Source: Taibaiella soli
GTDB taxonomy: Bacteria; Bacteroidota; Bacteroidia; Chitinophagales; Chitinophagaceae
Direction: 5' to 3'
Length of the DNA stretch: 64,000 nucleotides
NCBI RefSeq assembly: GCF_003236175.1
Contig: NZ_QKTW01000019.1
Coordinates: forward strand, 1 to 64,000
Positions 9,342 through 18,342 of the stretch are shown here, one piece after another (within the stretch, counting starts at the first letter, position 1; every line of letters starts with the position of its first letter). Under the pieces are notes generated by a model. It was not told where the DNA came from, ran no database searches, and saw only the letters and a list, made by a program, of their open reading frames with translations. The position numbers and the translations under genes were made by a program.

Positions 9342-9809
9342 ATGCCACACACGAACATCATTATTCGCGATGCCGTAAAAGAAGATTGTCCACGCATGCT
9401 GGAGCTGGTAAAAGAACTAGCTGTTTATGAACGTGCACCGGATGAGGTAACAGTGAGCCTTGAACATTTTATCGAAAGCGGTTTCGGAGAAAATCCGGTG
9501 TGGTGGGCGCTGGTTGTAGAAAAAGAAGGCGTGATCATTGCCTTTGCACTTTACTACATCCGCTATTCTACCTGGAAAGGACAGCGTATGTATCTTGAAG
9601 ACATTATCGTTACCGAAGAATGGCGTGGCCGTAAAATCGGCGGCCTGCTTATGGACGAACTTATCAAAAAAGCCAAAACGAAGGGCTTTGATGGCATACA
9701 CTGGCAAGTACTCGATTGGAACGAACCCGCGATCGGTTTTTACAAAAAATATCAGGCACGTTTTGACAACGAATGGATCAATGTATCACTCGATGTTAGA
9801 AATCACTAA
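9342..9809 (+). CDS. GNAT acetyltransferase, SSAT (diamine/thialysine) type
   Basis: A 155-residue GNAT protein. It carries hallmarks of the spermidine/spermine N1-acetyltransferase subgroup: an early IRDAVKEDC, then LVKELAVYERAPDEV, YSTWKGQRMYLEDIIV, the acetyl-CoA loop RGRKIGGLL and VLDWNEPAIGFYKKY. Family members acetylate polyamines or thialysine-like amines in the cytoplasm; the substrate here is not known. Its last 14 bases overlap the 3' end of the convergent PorG-like gene. Confidence 0.85.
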   Translation: MPHTNIIIRDAVKEDCPRMLELVKELAVYERAPDEVTVSLEHFIESGFGENPVWWALVVEKEGVIIAFALYYIRYSTWKGQRMYLEDIIVTEEWRGRKIGGLLMDELIKKAKTKGFDGIHWQVLDWNEPAIGFYKKYQARFDNEWINVSLDVRNH

Positions 9810-10665
9810 AGCCGCGCCTCATATAACCCGGACATTTGTATGTTTTCAGCTGAAAAGAAATATTAAACACAAAATACATATACTGATCCTTTGAGGAACT
9901 ATTGCCGCGTTGTTTACCAGCCCTACCTAAAGGATCATTTGGGTTTATTTCCATAGAGCGGTCTTGCAGGATGTATGCAGGATTCGGATTCTGCGGATCA
10001 TTCGGGAATTTATCGGCGCCAACATAAGTAGTGCTTACGTCATCCAGATAATCGGTAAGCGTAAGACGGTCTGCAATTTCAAAACCAAAGTTCAAACCCG
10101 GACGGATCCAGTATTTGAAACCCATACCAATCGGGAAACACATGCTGAACGTGCTGTATCGGCGTTCCGGGTGATCAGCAAATTGTCCTTCAGTACCGAG
10201 CGTACGCAGGTAATATTTCCGCCCGTCGTAATCGGTATACGGATTATAATAAAACACGCCGACGCCGCCCGTCAAATATGGAGTAAAACGGCTGTTATCT
10301 TCCCCCGTTGCAAAGCGAAAGAAGTTAAATTCTGTTTGTACGGATGCTTCAAAGATATCGGAACGGAAACTCAGGTTACGTTTCTGATTGAATGGATTGC
10401 TCGAATATTTATCGTCATAGCCCACTTTTGTATAGCTCAGATTACCACGTACCGAAATATAAGGGTTGAGGTGCAATCTTGCGAAAACACCTAATGCCGG
10501 TCTTACATAATCGAAGCCATAATGATCATTGATATCACCGAAATATTCTGAACCACCGAAGATAATCCCCCATTCTGAAGCCTTATAAAAGCTTTGCGCC
10601 TGGGCGCCGGTAAAAGAAACAATCAGCAAACTCAGCAATACGGCTATTTTCTTGCTCATAATCAA
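9796..10665 (-). CDS. PorG-like outer membrane protein (DUF6089), T9SS associated
   Basis: A 289-residue outer membrane beta-barrel protein with signal peptide (residues 1-24, ending GAQAQ). The mature N-terminus has EWGIIFGGSEYFGDIND, followed by alternating beta strands and a Gly/Tyr-rich GGVGVFYYNPY segment; this is the DUF6089 pattern. DUF6089 members include PorG, which contacts the PorK/PorN ring of the T9SS. Its position next to nadK fits the usual Bacteroidota neighbourhood of this family. It probably shares a transcript with nadK upstream (63 bases). Start at M1 or M3. Confidence 0.8.
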   Translation of the reverse strand: MIMSKKIAVLLSLLIVSFTGAQAQSFYKASEWGIIFGGSEYFGDINDHYGFDYVRPALGVFARLHLNPYISVRGNLSYTKVGYDDKYSSNPFNQKRNLSFRSDIFEASVQTEFNFFRFATGEDNSRFTPYLTGGVGVFYYNPYTDYDGRKYYLRTLGTEGQFADHPERRYSTFSMCFPIGMGFKYWIRPGLNFGFEIADRLTLTDYLDDVSTTYVGADKFPNDPQNPNPAYILQDRSMEINPNDPLGRAGKQRGNSSSKDQYMYFVFNISFQLKTYKCPGYMRRGFSDF

Positions 10666-10728
10666 AACAGAAGCTATAACTACAAATGTAACTTTTTTAT
10701 TGTGGCGTGAAAGCCATTTTAGCGCCTT

Positions 10729-11607
10729 TTAATTTCTCCGGTCAATGCCCCAATACAATTTCTGACGGATCGTCTTCAGGAAGTTATGCTCGTCAGGGCG
10801 CACCAGCGAAATTGTGAAATGCTCCTTCTTTACAGCAAGTTGCACCTGGCTGGTAATGCTTTCTGTCCGGGCATCCAGCGTACAAAGAAATTGTTCCGCA
10901 CGGCCTTCTATCTCAAAAGAAATCACATTATCGTCCGGCACTACAATCGGACGAGTATTCAGATTGTGTGGCGCCACCGGTGTAATGACAAAGCTGGATG
11001 TCTGAGGAAATACAACCGGGCCGTTACAGCTCAGCGAATAACCTGTAGAACCGGTTGGTGTAGCTACAATCAGACCATCCGCCCAGTAGGTATTCAAAAA
11101 CTCACCGTTCAGATAAGTGTGAATTTTAATCATTGAAGAAGAATCCTTGCGGTGCAGGGTAAATTCATTTAATGCAAAAGGAGCGTCGTCAAATAATGGA
11201 ATACTGGAATCCAGATGAAGCAAGGTTCTTTTTTCCAATGTATAAGAACCGCGTACTAAAGATAAAATCGCGATATCTACCTCATCTTCCGGAATAGCTG
11301 CCAGAAATCCCAGACGACCCAGATTTACGCCAATCAGCGGGATATTGGTATCTCCCACAAAATATACGGTATCCAGTAAAGTACCGTCTCCACCCAGACT
11401 GAACAACATATCGGTGTGACGCGGAAGATCTTTTTTACCAGTGAAAAAACGAGGTGTCTCTTTTAAGGTAATATGCGGAGACAACCGTTCGTAAAACTCT
11501 TTATAGAAAACAAGCTGAATCTTGTGAAGTTCCAGCTTCTGCACAATGTGCTGCAGCGTGGGTATATCTTCTTCTACAAAAGTGCGGTTGTAAAGTGCTA
11601 CCAACAT
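10729..11607 (-). CDS. nadK: NAD kinase
   Basis: A 292-residue enzyme that phosphorylates NAD to NADP with ATP or polyphosphate. It has the GGDGT motif at residues 72-76, the following NIPLIGVNLGRLGFLAAI, NEFTLHR, and the second conserved block ADGLIVATPTGSTGYSLS. Length and motif order are normal for bacterial NadK. It is the first gene of a probable pair with the PorG-like gene. Confidence 0.95.
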   Translation of the reverse strand: MLVALYNRTFVEEDIPTLQHIVQKLELHKIQLVFYKEFYERLSPHITLKETPRFFTGKKDLPRHTDMLFSLGGDGTLLDTVYFVGDTNIPLIGVNLGRLGFLAAIPEDEVDIAILSLVRGSYTLEKRTLLHLDSSIPLFDDAPFALNEFTLHRKDSSSMIKIHTYLNGEFLNTYWADGLIVATPTGSTGYSLSCNGPVVFPQTSSFVITPVAPHNLNTRPIVVPDDNVISFEIEGRAEQFLCTLDARTESITSQVQLAVKKEHFTISLVRPDEHNFLKTIRQKLYWGIDRRN

Positions 11608-11624
11608 GTTTTTAATTATAATTT

Positions 11625-11768
11625 ATGATGGATGAGTTATGAGTCCTGAAAACCGACAACTCTTCACGCTGACCTTATCGTTTAATATTTGTGCAAACTT
11701 TAAAAATTACGGGAGGCGGGTTAAACCGTGCACACTCATAAATCATAACCCAAAACTCATAACTAATA
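11625..11768. repeat. Inverted word-like repeats (ATGAGTTATGAGT family)
   Basis: ATTTATGATGGATGAGTTATGAGT lies at about 11629-11652, and opposite-sense words (ACTCATAAATCATAACCC, AACTCATAACTAAT) lie at 11731-11768. The two blocks fill the space between nadK and the BamA-like gene and are partly reverse complementary. Confidence 0.55.
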
Positions 11769-11771
11769 GAC

Positions 11772-13187
11772 TTATTCGCTGTTGAAATGTAAAAATAATC
11801 CATTTTGGCCCAAGTGATTCCAGGTATATTCCAAACGGATCTTAAAATCGTAAGCGGTTATGATGTCCACACCAACCCCGCCGCTGTAGAGCAAACGATC
11901 ATTCAAAAAACTGTTGCCCGGATACCGATTAGTCACATAACCAATGTCGGCAAATATTTTGGGATAAATGCGCAAGGGAATGCCCGGCAGATATCGCACG
12001 GATACTTTCCGGAATACTCTGTTCAGCAGTTCGCGTTTCAGATCTATACGCACCAGGCCATATTGCGAACCGTCTACCACATAATATTCGTAACCGCGCA
12101 CATAATCTGATTTCGTCCCCAACGCCTGACGGAATGAATAAGGCTGATCTTCCGGCAAGGTGAGTCTTCCTCTGAAAATATAAGACAGAAACCATTTGGG
12201 CGCAGGATTTTGAAAATAGCCCGCTTCCATAGTTGTATACGCCTGAAAGCGCGCCCCTTCCAGCCCAATACGCGCTGAAGTATAAGAAACCAACTTATAT
12301 CCGTGCAGCGAATAGTTCCAATTGTCTACTTTATTTATGTCGAAACGGTACGAAAGTTCTATCATGCGCAGATACCGGCTGCCATTTTCGTAGTAATCGG
12401 GATTAAGCCGCACAACAGTATCTGCTACTTCATAATCCCGGTATGCAAGCTGAAAAAGATGCCGTGTGGCATAACCAGGACGAATTGTGTAGAAAACTGC
12501 TGCATCAAACTGGCGGTTGATATATTGATCATGGTCTTTTACAAACAAAAGCTTGTTGCTATCGGTGACGTAAGACATTTCCTGACTTTTGGCCAGACTT
12601 ACAGAAAACCCGAAACCTTGTTTCTGCGCTTTGTCGAAATAAGGCCTGGAATAATCGATTGAAAATTTTTGTGTGTAGCCCAACTGCACCGTTCCGCCCA
12701 GCGATTCCATATTACCCCTGAAATTGCGATCCTTTAAAGTGAGCCCGATATTGGCGCGATGGAGATCACGGTTTTGTTCGGTCCACCAGACGTTGAAATT
12801 TCGATCAGCCAGCTGAAAGGAAACTTCCGGCCAGATGTACCAGCGTTCTTTTACCATAATCAGCAGATTGACCGTCGATGAATCAACCGGTATAAACTTA
12901 AGATTTACTTCTGTGAAAAGCGTGGTGTTGTATAACCGGTCTCTATTGAGGGTTTTGAGATAAGGCAACGAATCAGAGCCGATGATATCACCTTCTTTAA
13001 AACTTAATTCGCGCAGCAAAATCTGCCTGCGTGTTCGCGCGGTTCCTTCTACCGCAATTTTATTAACAACAACCTTTCGGGCAAGTATGATCGTGTCGTT
13101 TTTGGGCAGTACACTGCGCTCCATCTGTCCAAAAGCAAGATGGGTAAAAATGCACAACAAGAAAACACTCAGTAAGAAAGGCCTCAT
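11772..13187 (-). CDS. BamA/TamA-family outer membrane protein
   Basis: A 471-residue protein when started at the ATG giving MRPFLLSVFLLCIFTHLAFG, a clear signal peptide; the longer reading frame upstream to 13394 runs through a terminator and is not credible. A POTRA-like domain (KIAVEGTARTRRQILLREL, then LYNTTLFTEV and VNLLIMVKERWYIWP) is followed by a C-terminal beta-barrel with alternating aromatic strands (YTQKFSIDYSRPYFD, GVDIITAYDFKIRLEYTWN). The family inserts or exports outer membrane proteins. It is shorter than BamA proper and has about one POTRA, so it is probably a TamA-like paralogue. Confidence 0.82.
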   Translation of the reverse strand: MRPFLLSVFLLCIFTHLAFGQMERSVLPKNDTIILARKVVVNKIAVEGTARTRRQILLRELSFKEGDIIGSDSLPYLKTLNRDRLYNTTLFTEVNLKFIPVDSSTVNLLIMVKERWYIWPEVSFQLADRNFNVWWTEQNRDLHRANIGLTLKDRNFRGNMESLGGTVQLGYTQKFSIDYSRPYFDKAQKQGFGFSVSLAKSQEMSYVTDSNKLLFVKDHDQYINRQFDAAVFYTIRPGYATRHLFQLAYRDYEVADTVVRLNPDYYENGSRYLRMIELSYRFDINKVDNWNYSLHGYKLVSYTSARIGLEGARFQAYTTMEAGYFQNPAPKWFLSYIFRGRLTLPEDQPYSFRQALGTKSDYVRGYEYYVVDGSQYGLVRIDLKRELLNRVFRKVSVRYLPGIPLRIYPKIFADIGYVTNRYPGNSFLNDRLLYSGGVGVDIITAYDFKIRLEYTWNHLGQNGLFLHFNSE

Positions 13188-13320
13188 ATTTTCGGCCCGC
13201 AAGATACATTTATTGTTGATTGAAGATTTTTGGAAGAACGACTGTGAAAAATTGGAAAGGTTCTTAAAATCTTGAGAAACGTCTAAACACAATTGACCTC
13301 CATTCAAAATACCCCAAAAA

Positions 13321-13347
13321 AGGGCATCCCATATTCTGAGATGCCCT
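13321..13347 (-). terminator. Terminator of the lectin-like T9SS gene
   Basis: AGGGCATC (13321-13328) pairs with GATGCCCT (13340-13347); on the minus strand it is followed by TTTTTGGGG. It closes the 13403-15781 gene. Confidence 0.8.
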
Positions 13348-13402
13348 CGTGTTAAACTATATAAACCTAAAAACCCTTCTCCGTTTTTAATCAAAAAAGA
13401 TT

Positions 13403-15781
13403 CTATTTACTTATTTTGTAAATAGCAGTATGATTGTCTGCGGTAGTGACACGAAGTATGTATATACCAGAAGGCAATTGTTCCAAACCGTTGATTGTAT
13501 AGATGCCAGCACCTTTTGCTAAAGAGATTTTTGCAATGACCAGTGTAGTACCATTTACGCCGATTATTTCCATCTTACCTGCTACGTCTGTACTGCTATT
13601 AATTTCAACACTCAGCATACTATTAAAAGGAATAGGAGCTACGCCATTAATTGACATTTCTGATACTGTACCCGCATCTGCTGTTTTACCATTTAGTTTT
13701 ACCACGTTGCTGTAAGACACCTTCTGGTCATTGTCTATTATTTTGAGGCGATAATAGGCAGTGCCGACTGCATCATACACAAACGAATATTTATGTGTCA
13801 ATGCTGCATCTGTATTCATATTTACGCTGCCTGCCAAAATAAAATCACCACCATCATTACTATATTCTACTTCAAAATGGTTAACGTCCTTTTCTTCCGC
13901 TGTCACCCAGCTAAGATTATCGGTATTGTTGTTTCTGCTACCAGTAAAGCTCACCAGTTTCAACGGCAGTGGCGCCACTAGATTTACCTGTGCAGATGCC
14001 GGACAATTGTACGTATTATTGGCAACGATGGTGTACATGCCATCATCAATATTTTTGTTATAATGCGGATTCACAAATGAGCTATTGGTAGCACCAGAAA
14101 TATTTACGCCATTCTTTTGCCATTGCAATGCAGTCGCAAGACCGTCAATGTTGCCGATGAGTGTGAGGGCTGGTGGTGCATCTGTTTTTACACTAATGGA
14201 ACTAACGACTGGTGCGGGATTTACAGTAACGGTATACGTAGTTGGCGTACCGCTTACAACCTGATTGCCGGTTGGCGTTTTGTAGGTCATAACCGGTGTC
14301 ATTGTGTACGTAACAATACCCGGAGTAGTCAACGTATTGGTGAGCGTATTACTGATAGCAGCAGCAGGAGTAGCATTATTAGCGAGACCAGTTACTGTAC
14401 CGGAAGTAAGAACCGAAGTCCAGGTATATTGTGTGCCGGTTACATCTGATGTTGGCACGCCGGTAGGTGTAGTATTGCCACAAATTGTGGTGGAGCTGCT
14501 TGATGCTACAGGAATACGGTAAGTGGTAACCCTTGATGTATCATCTGTCGAATAAGCGTCAAGATATCCTGCAGGCGCTTTGGCTATAGCGGTGTTGTTT
14601 AATGAGTCATCGCTATTACTACTAAAATTGGCAGTACCCGTAAATGTAAGTGTAGCATAGCTATTGGCTTTCAATGTAAGTGTACCATTGTAGTTACCAC
14701 CCGAGTAGCTACCTGAAGCAAGTGCATTACCTGCAGTTACCGGAGTGAAAGTTGGATTGCCGGACGGTGTAAAATTAGCTGGCAACAATTCAGTAAAATT
14801 CACGCCTGAGATATCCGTCATGTCATCGTTATAAACATTCACACTGTAAGTCATGGCGCCACCTGGCAATACAGAGGCATTACCTGTTTTTACTACACGA
14901 ATCTGCGCTGGCGATGAAACCTGAATGTTGCGGATTTCATGTACAGAAGCAAACTGACCTGTAGACGCTGCAAAACCTATTTTGAGTGTAGACGGTGGTG
15001 GTGAGTTTAGTATGTAAGGCTGTATCACCTGTACCATTGGCCCGTTGAGCGATTCCTGTATATATACTGATATCTGGTATTTCCCCAATACCGAGTTGTA
15101 TAAAAATGCGACACGTGCCTTACGAAAATAAGCGCTTTGTGGTGGACGAACGGTAGCGGTTCCATAATCAAACCATTTAGTGTTTAATGCTGTATTGGTC
15201 AATGGTACGCCCGTAAGGTATGGCGTGCTGTCTGCGCTTCGGCCACGTATTACTACCGAGTGCGTGGTTCGGCCCGGCGCTGGATCTGTTGCAAATACCT
15301 GACTGGAAAAATTACCCCATTCATCTAGGCCAACCGCTGCATAACCGCCGGAAAGAGGCGCAGCACTGTTAAAATTTCCTGCATAACCAAGCCCACCACC
15401 AAAGCTGCCGAGTGTAAATGTGCCAGGGCCGTAAGAACCATCAAACAGAAATACAGAAATCCCGTCAGCTGGGGTGCTACTTATTTTACCCCAGGATTCA
15501 AATTCAAATTCTGCCACGAATCCTGTATTGGATGGGAATGCCTGGTTAATATATCCATACCCATTCTGATTCTGATACGCATTGGTAAGACGTAAATATC
15601 CGGCACCAACAGCATCGATGCCAGAATCGGCAGTGAGTCTTGCATTGCCACCTATTATAAAATTGCTATTGCTGGGCGTGCTACCCATACACGTTTCACC
15701 TACTGAAGTCTGGCTCATGGCCCTTCCGCTAAGCAGTGCAACAGCAGCTATTAAAAATGCTCCCTTAATTATATTTTTCAT
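13403..15781 (-). CDS. Lectin-like T9SS cargo protein
   Basis: A 792-residue secreted protein. After the signal peptide (1-23), residues about 30-290 look like an L-type (legume-like) lectin fold: GYGYINQAFP, a carbohydrate-site-like SSTPADGISVFLFDG, and GGGLGYAG with AAVGLDEWGNF. A DUF11 repeat follows (VVKTGNASVLPGG, LLPANFTPSG), then a PKD-like domain (YTWTSVLTSG to TYTVTVNP), an Ig-like domain and a C-terminal T9SS type A sorting domain (SINGVAPIPFNSMLSVE, LPSGIYILRV). It would be exposed at the surface or released, possibly binding glycans; sugar binding is inferred from fold resemblance only. Confidence 0.82.
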   Translation of the reverse strand: MKNIIKGAFLIAAVALLSGRAMSQTSVGETCMGSTPSNSNFIIGGNARLTADSGIDAVGAGYLRLTNAYQNQNGYGYINQAFPSNTGFVAEFEFESWGKISSTPADGISVFLFDGSYGPGTFTLGSFGGGLGYAGNFNSAAPLSGGYAAVGLDEWGNFSSQVFATDPAPGRTTHSVVIRGRSADSTPYLTGVPLTNTALNTKWFDYGTATVRPPQSAYFRKARVAFLYNSVLGKYQISVYIQESLNGPMVQVIQPYILNSPPPSTLKIGFAASTGQFASVHEIRNIQVSSPAQIRVVKTGNASVLPGGAMTYSVNVYNDDMTDISGVNFTELLPANFTPSGNPTFTPVTAGNALASGSYSGGNYNGTLTLKANSYATLTFTGTANFSSNSDDSLNNTAIAKAPAGYLDAYSTDDTSRVTTYRIPVASSSSTTICGNTTPTGVPTSDVTGTQYTWTSVLTSGTVTGLANNATPAAAISNTLTNTLTTPGIVTYTMTPVMTYKTPTGNQVVSGTPTTYTVTVNPAPVVSSISVKTDAPPALTLIGNIDGLATALQWQKNGVNISGATNSSFVNPHYNKNIDDGMYTIVANNTYNCPASAQVNLVAPLPLKLVSFTGSRNNNTDNLSWVTAEEKDVNHFEVEYSNDGGDFILAGSVNMNTDAALTHKYSFVYDAVGTAYYRLKIIDNDQKVSYSNVVKLNGKTADAGTVSEMSINGVAPIPFNSMLSVEINSSTDVAGKMEIIGVNGTTLVIAKISLAKGAGIYTINGLEQLPSGIYILRVTTADNHTAIYKISK

Positions 15782-15917
15782 TTTCCTTCAATTAAGACTT
15801 ACCCACAAAATTCCGCCAGATACATAATTCGAAAGAGGCCAAACAGGCGTAATAACAATCCAAAAAGACACACTACTCATTACCGCTAAGGCATAATATT
15901 GTTTAGGATGCAAACAG

Positions 15918-15949
15918 AAAAGCATCTGGCAGAATCACCAGATGCTTTT
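15918..15949 (-). terminator. Terminator of the OmpA-family gene
   Basis: A 12-bp stem (AAAAGCATCTGG at 15918-15929 with CCAGATGCTTTT at 15938-15949) and an eight-base loop lie just beyond the stop codon of the OmpA-family gene. Confidence 0.8.
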
Positions 15950-15976
15950 CATTACTTAAGTTGTCTTTGACGCTTG

Positions 15977-16462
15977 CTATTTTTTGTGCAGCACCACAAA
16001 CTCTACCCTTCTGTTTTGTTGCCTTCCAGCTTCTGTGCTGTTAGATGCAATTGGATGTTTCGCTCCCATTCCCCAGGTATAAAATCTGCTTTCGTCTACT
16101 TTGTTCTGAACAAGTAATGCTTTTGCACTATCTGCGCGTCTCTGAGAAAGCGAAAGATTTACATCCGCATTCCCGACTGTGTCTGTATGCCCACAAACCA
16201 AGATCTCTACGTCGCGATATTTATTCAATTCAGTTGCAAAATGCTGAAATGCCGGATATATATCTTGCTTAATTGTCGCAGAGCCAAAATCAAACAATAC
16301 ACTGTTCGGAAACACCACCTTTACGGTGTCTTTTGCAAGTGTTACGTCCGCCTCATGTACATTTTTTTTAATATCCGAATATGCTTTCGTCATATAATTG
16401 GTATGCTTACAGGAAAACAAAAAAGATGTTGCAAGGAAAAGAGTTACATAATTTAGTTTCAT
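15977..16462 (-). CDS. OmpA-family lipoprotein
   Basis: 161 residues from the start MKLNYVTLF, chosen because it gives a lipoprotein signal with lipobox LFSC (Cys18); an in-frame start 45 bases upstream would bury it. The C-terminal OmpA-like domain (about 55-160) shows VLFDFGSATI, the peptidoglycan-binding CGHTDTVGNADVNLSLSQRRA and the final NRRVEFVV. It would tie the outer membrane to peptidoglycan, a Pal-like role. It is transcribed alone. Confidence 0.88.
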   Translation of the reverse strand: MKLNYVTLFLATSFLFSCKHTNYMTKAYSDIKKNVHEADVTLAKDTVKVVFPNSVLFDFGSATIKQDIYPAFQHFATELNKYRDVEILVCGHTDTVGNADVNLSLSQRRADSAKALLVQNKVDESRFYTWGMGAKHPIASNSTEAGRQQNRRVEFVVLHKK

Positions 16463-16699
16463 TTTTAACGTATTATGAAGATGAAAAAATATTTCATGAG
16501 GATACAATTTTTATCCCCAATCGGACTGCAAAGCTCTCGCAAACTACATTTTCGCGGCAGTTCAATGAGACATAATAAAGCTCCATTAAGACATTTTTCA
16601 ACAACCTAAATCGGATTTCACTCAAAAACCTGACCCACATTGTTCCTATTCTTTGAGTTTTGAATTTTGATTTTTTATTTTGATCATCAAACTATAACC

Positions 16700-18193
16700 A
16701 TGTACCGAAAAATCCTTTTAGCGCTATCTATAGTTGCAATAGTTTTTAATTCCTGTAAACATGAAGTGAAAACGGAGGTAACTCCGGCTGACGGCAATTA
16801 CCCGCCGGAGGTTTCAAAAATCATTATGAATAAATGTGCTACTGCAGGTTGCCATAATGCTGCCAGTTATCAGAATGCAGGCAATTTATTGCTGGACACC
16901 TGGGAGCATCTCTTCAATGGTGGCTCCAGTGGCGCAGCGGTGGTGGCTTATAGCACAGAAAACAGTCCGCTGCTTTACTTTATTAATTCCAATCAAAACG
17001 GCAACAGCGATATTGCCAATCAGCCAACAATGCCGTATAATGGCGCTCCACTTTCTGCTGCTGAATATACTACTATCAAAAACTGGATTGCAAATGGAGC
17101 ACCGGACAAAAACGGAAATATTCCTTTTGCCGGCAATCCCGACACAAGGCAAAAAATGTATCTCGCCTGTCAGGGCGCAAAAGCTTGCCGACTCGTGGCA
17201 GTAATCGATGCCGAGAAAAAAGTAGTGATGCGCTATATCAAAATCGGCGAAGCGAATGTGGAGGAAACAGCGCATAATATACGCGTATCACCCGATGGCC
17301 GGTATGCATACGTTTGCTTTTTCGGAGGAACGGTTATACAAAAAATTGACACCCGTATCGATTCTATTGTTGGAACTGCCCACCTTGACACCATCGGACA
17401 GTGGAGTGTAATTAATATAGCCGCCGACGGAAAATCATTAATGGTCAGCAACTGGGTCGGCGGCAACAGCGGCTCACTTACGATCGTACATACGGAAACG
17501 ATGACTGCAGATCGGCCGCTCGGAGGGTTCACCTATCCGCATGGCGTTGCCGCCAATCCTACGTTCGACACTTTTTATGTGCCGGCGCAATATGGCAACG
17601 TTGTTTATAAATTCAATAGTGATGGTACTTATTTCAAACAAATCGCGATAGACGGCAAACAAGTCAATTTTTCGACCAGTCCCGGCGCTACACCCAATCC
17701 CCATGATATCATGATGCTGCCTGATCACTCCAAATACTTCCTGACTTGTGAAAACACAAATGAAGTACGGGTGATGGATGCCTATGCAGATACCGTGATT
17801 AAAGTCTTTCAGGTCGGCACTTTTCCGCAGGAGCTGGCTGTCTCAAAATCCAAACCTTACATGTTTGTTACCTGCCAGGAAGATCAGTCTTCATATCCGT
17901 TGTCAAAAGGTTCGATTTATGTGTTCGACTATCAGCAACTCAGTTTCGTAAAACGGATTGATGCTTCGTTTTATCAGCCGCACGGCATCGGCATCGATGA
18001 TAAGAACAATACCTTTTATGTGGCCAGCCGCAATTTTGATCATAACGGTCCGGCTCCGCATCACAGCTCCGTATGTGGCGCCCAAAACGGATGGTACCAG
18101 ATTTTTGATCTTAATACGTTTGAACCCGTGAGCGGCCGCAGGTATGAAGTAACACCAGATCCGTATTCTTTCGACCCAAGGTTTAAACCTTAA
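16700..18193 (+). CDS. Lipoprotein: CX4CH cytochrome-like segment plus YVTN propeller (copy 1)
   Basis: 497 residues from MYRKILLAL, the start that matches the downstream paralogue. The lipoprotein signal ends at FNSC (Cys20). Residues about 35-130 resemble planctomycete-type cytochrome-c domains: a CATAGCH motif (CX4CH rather than CXXCH), a GGSSGAAVV loop, a possible distal Met in QPTMPYN, and IKNWIANGAPD. Residues about 150-497 are YVTN/YncE-like beta-propeller repeats (NIRVSPDGRYAYV, SVINIAADGKSLMVS). Whether heme binds at a CX4CH site here is unproven. The gene is followed after 149 bases by a close paralogue, evidently a tandem duplication. An outer-membrane or periplasmic electron-transfer or binding role is inference. 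Confidence 0.75.
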   Translation: MYRKILLALSIVAIVFNSCKHEVKTEVTPADGNYPPEVSKIIMNKCATAGCHNAASYQNAGNLLLDTWEHLFNGGSSGAAVVAYSTENSPLLYFINSNQNGNSDIANQPTMPYNGAPLSAAEYTTIKNWIANGAPDKNGNIPFAGNPDTRQKMYLACQGAKACRLVAVIDAEKKVVMRYIKIGEANVEETAHNIRVSPDGRYAYVCFFGGTVIQKIDTRIDSIVGTAHLDTIGQWSVINIAADGKSLMVSNWVGGNSGSLTIVHTETMTADRPLGGFTYPHGVAANPTFDTFYVPAQYGNVVYKFNSDGTYFKQIAIDGKQVNFSTSPGATPNPHDIMMLPDHSKYFLTCENTNEVRVMDAYADTVIKVFQVGTFPQELAVSKSKPYMFVTCQEDQSSYPLSKGSIYVFDYQQLSFVKRIDASFYQPHGIGIDDKNNTFYVASRNFDHNGPAPHHSSVCGAQNGWYQIFDLNTFEPVSGRRYEVTPDPYSFDPRFKP

Positions 18194-18342
18194 AAAATGT
18201 ATGATGTCTGATTATTGGTTGCCTGGAATGGTAGCGTTCCCCAAAACAGGCCATTAGTGATCAGAATCAGCGGTTTCTAATAGCTTTCTAATGCTCCTTT
18301 CGGTGAAAAAAACGTTAACTTTATAAGAACTAACGAATAATC
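18194..18342. other. Spacer between tandem lipoprotein genes, with ATCAG-type words
   Basis: This short spacer contains words such as ATGATGTCTGATTATTGG and GTGATCAGAATCAGCGG. They belong to the same ATCAGACATCAGCGAT family seen at 23488-23526, 30732-30764 and 42712-42733. No gene or clear terminator is visible. Confidence 0.4.

Noticed and set aside
13188-13394. N-terminal extension of the BamA-like gene
   Set aside because: It would run back through the terminator at 13321-13347 and hides a clear signal peptide; the start at 13187 is better.
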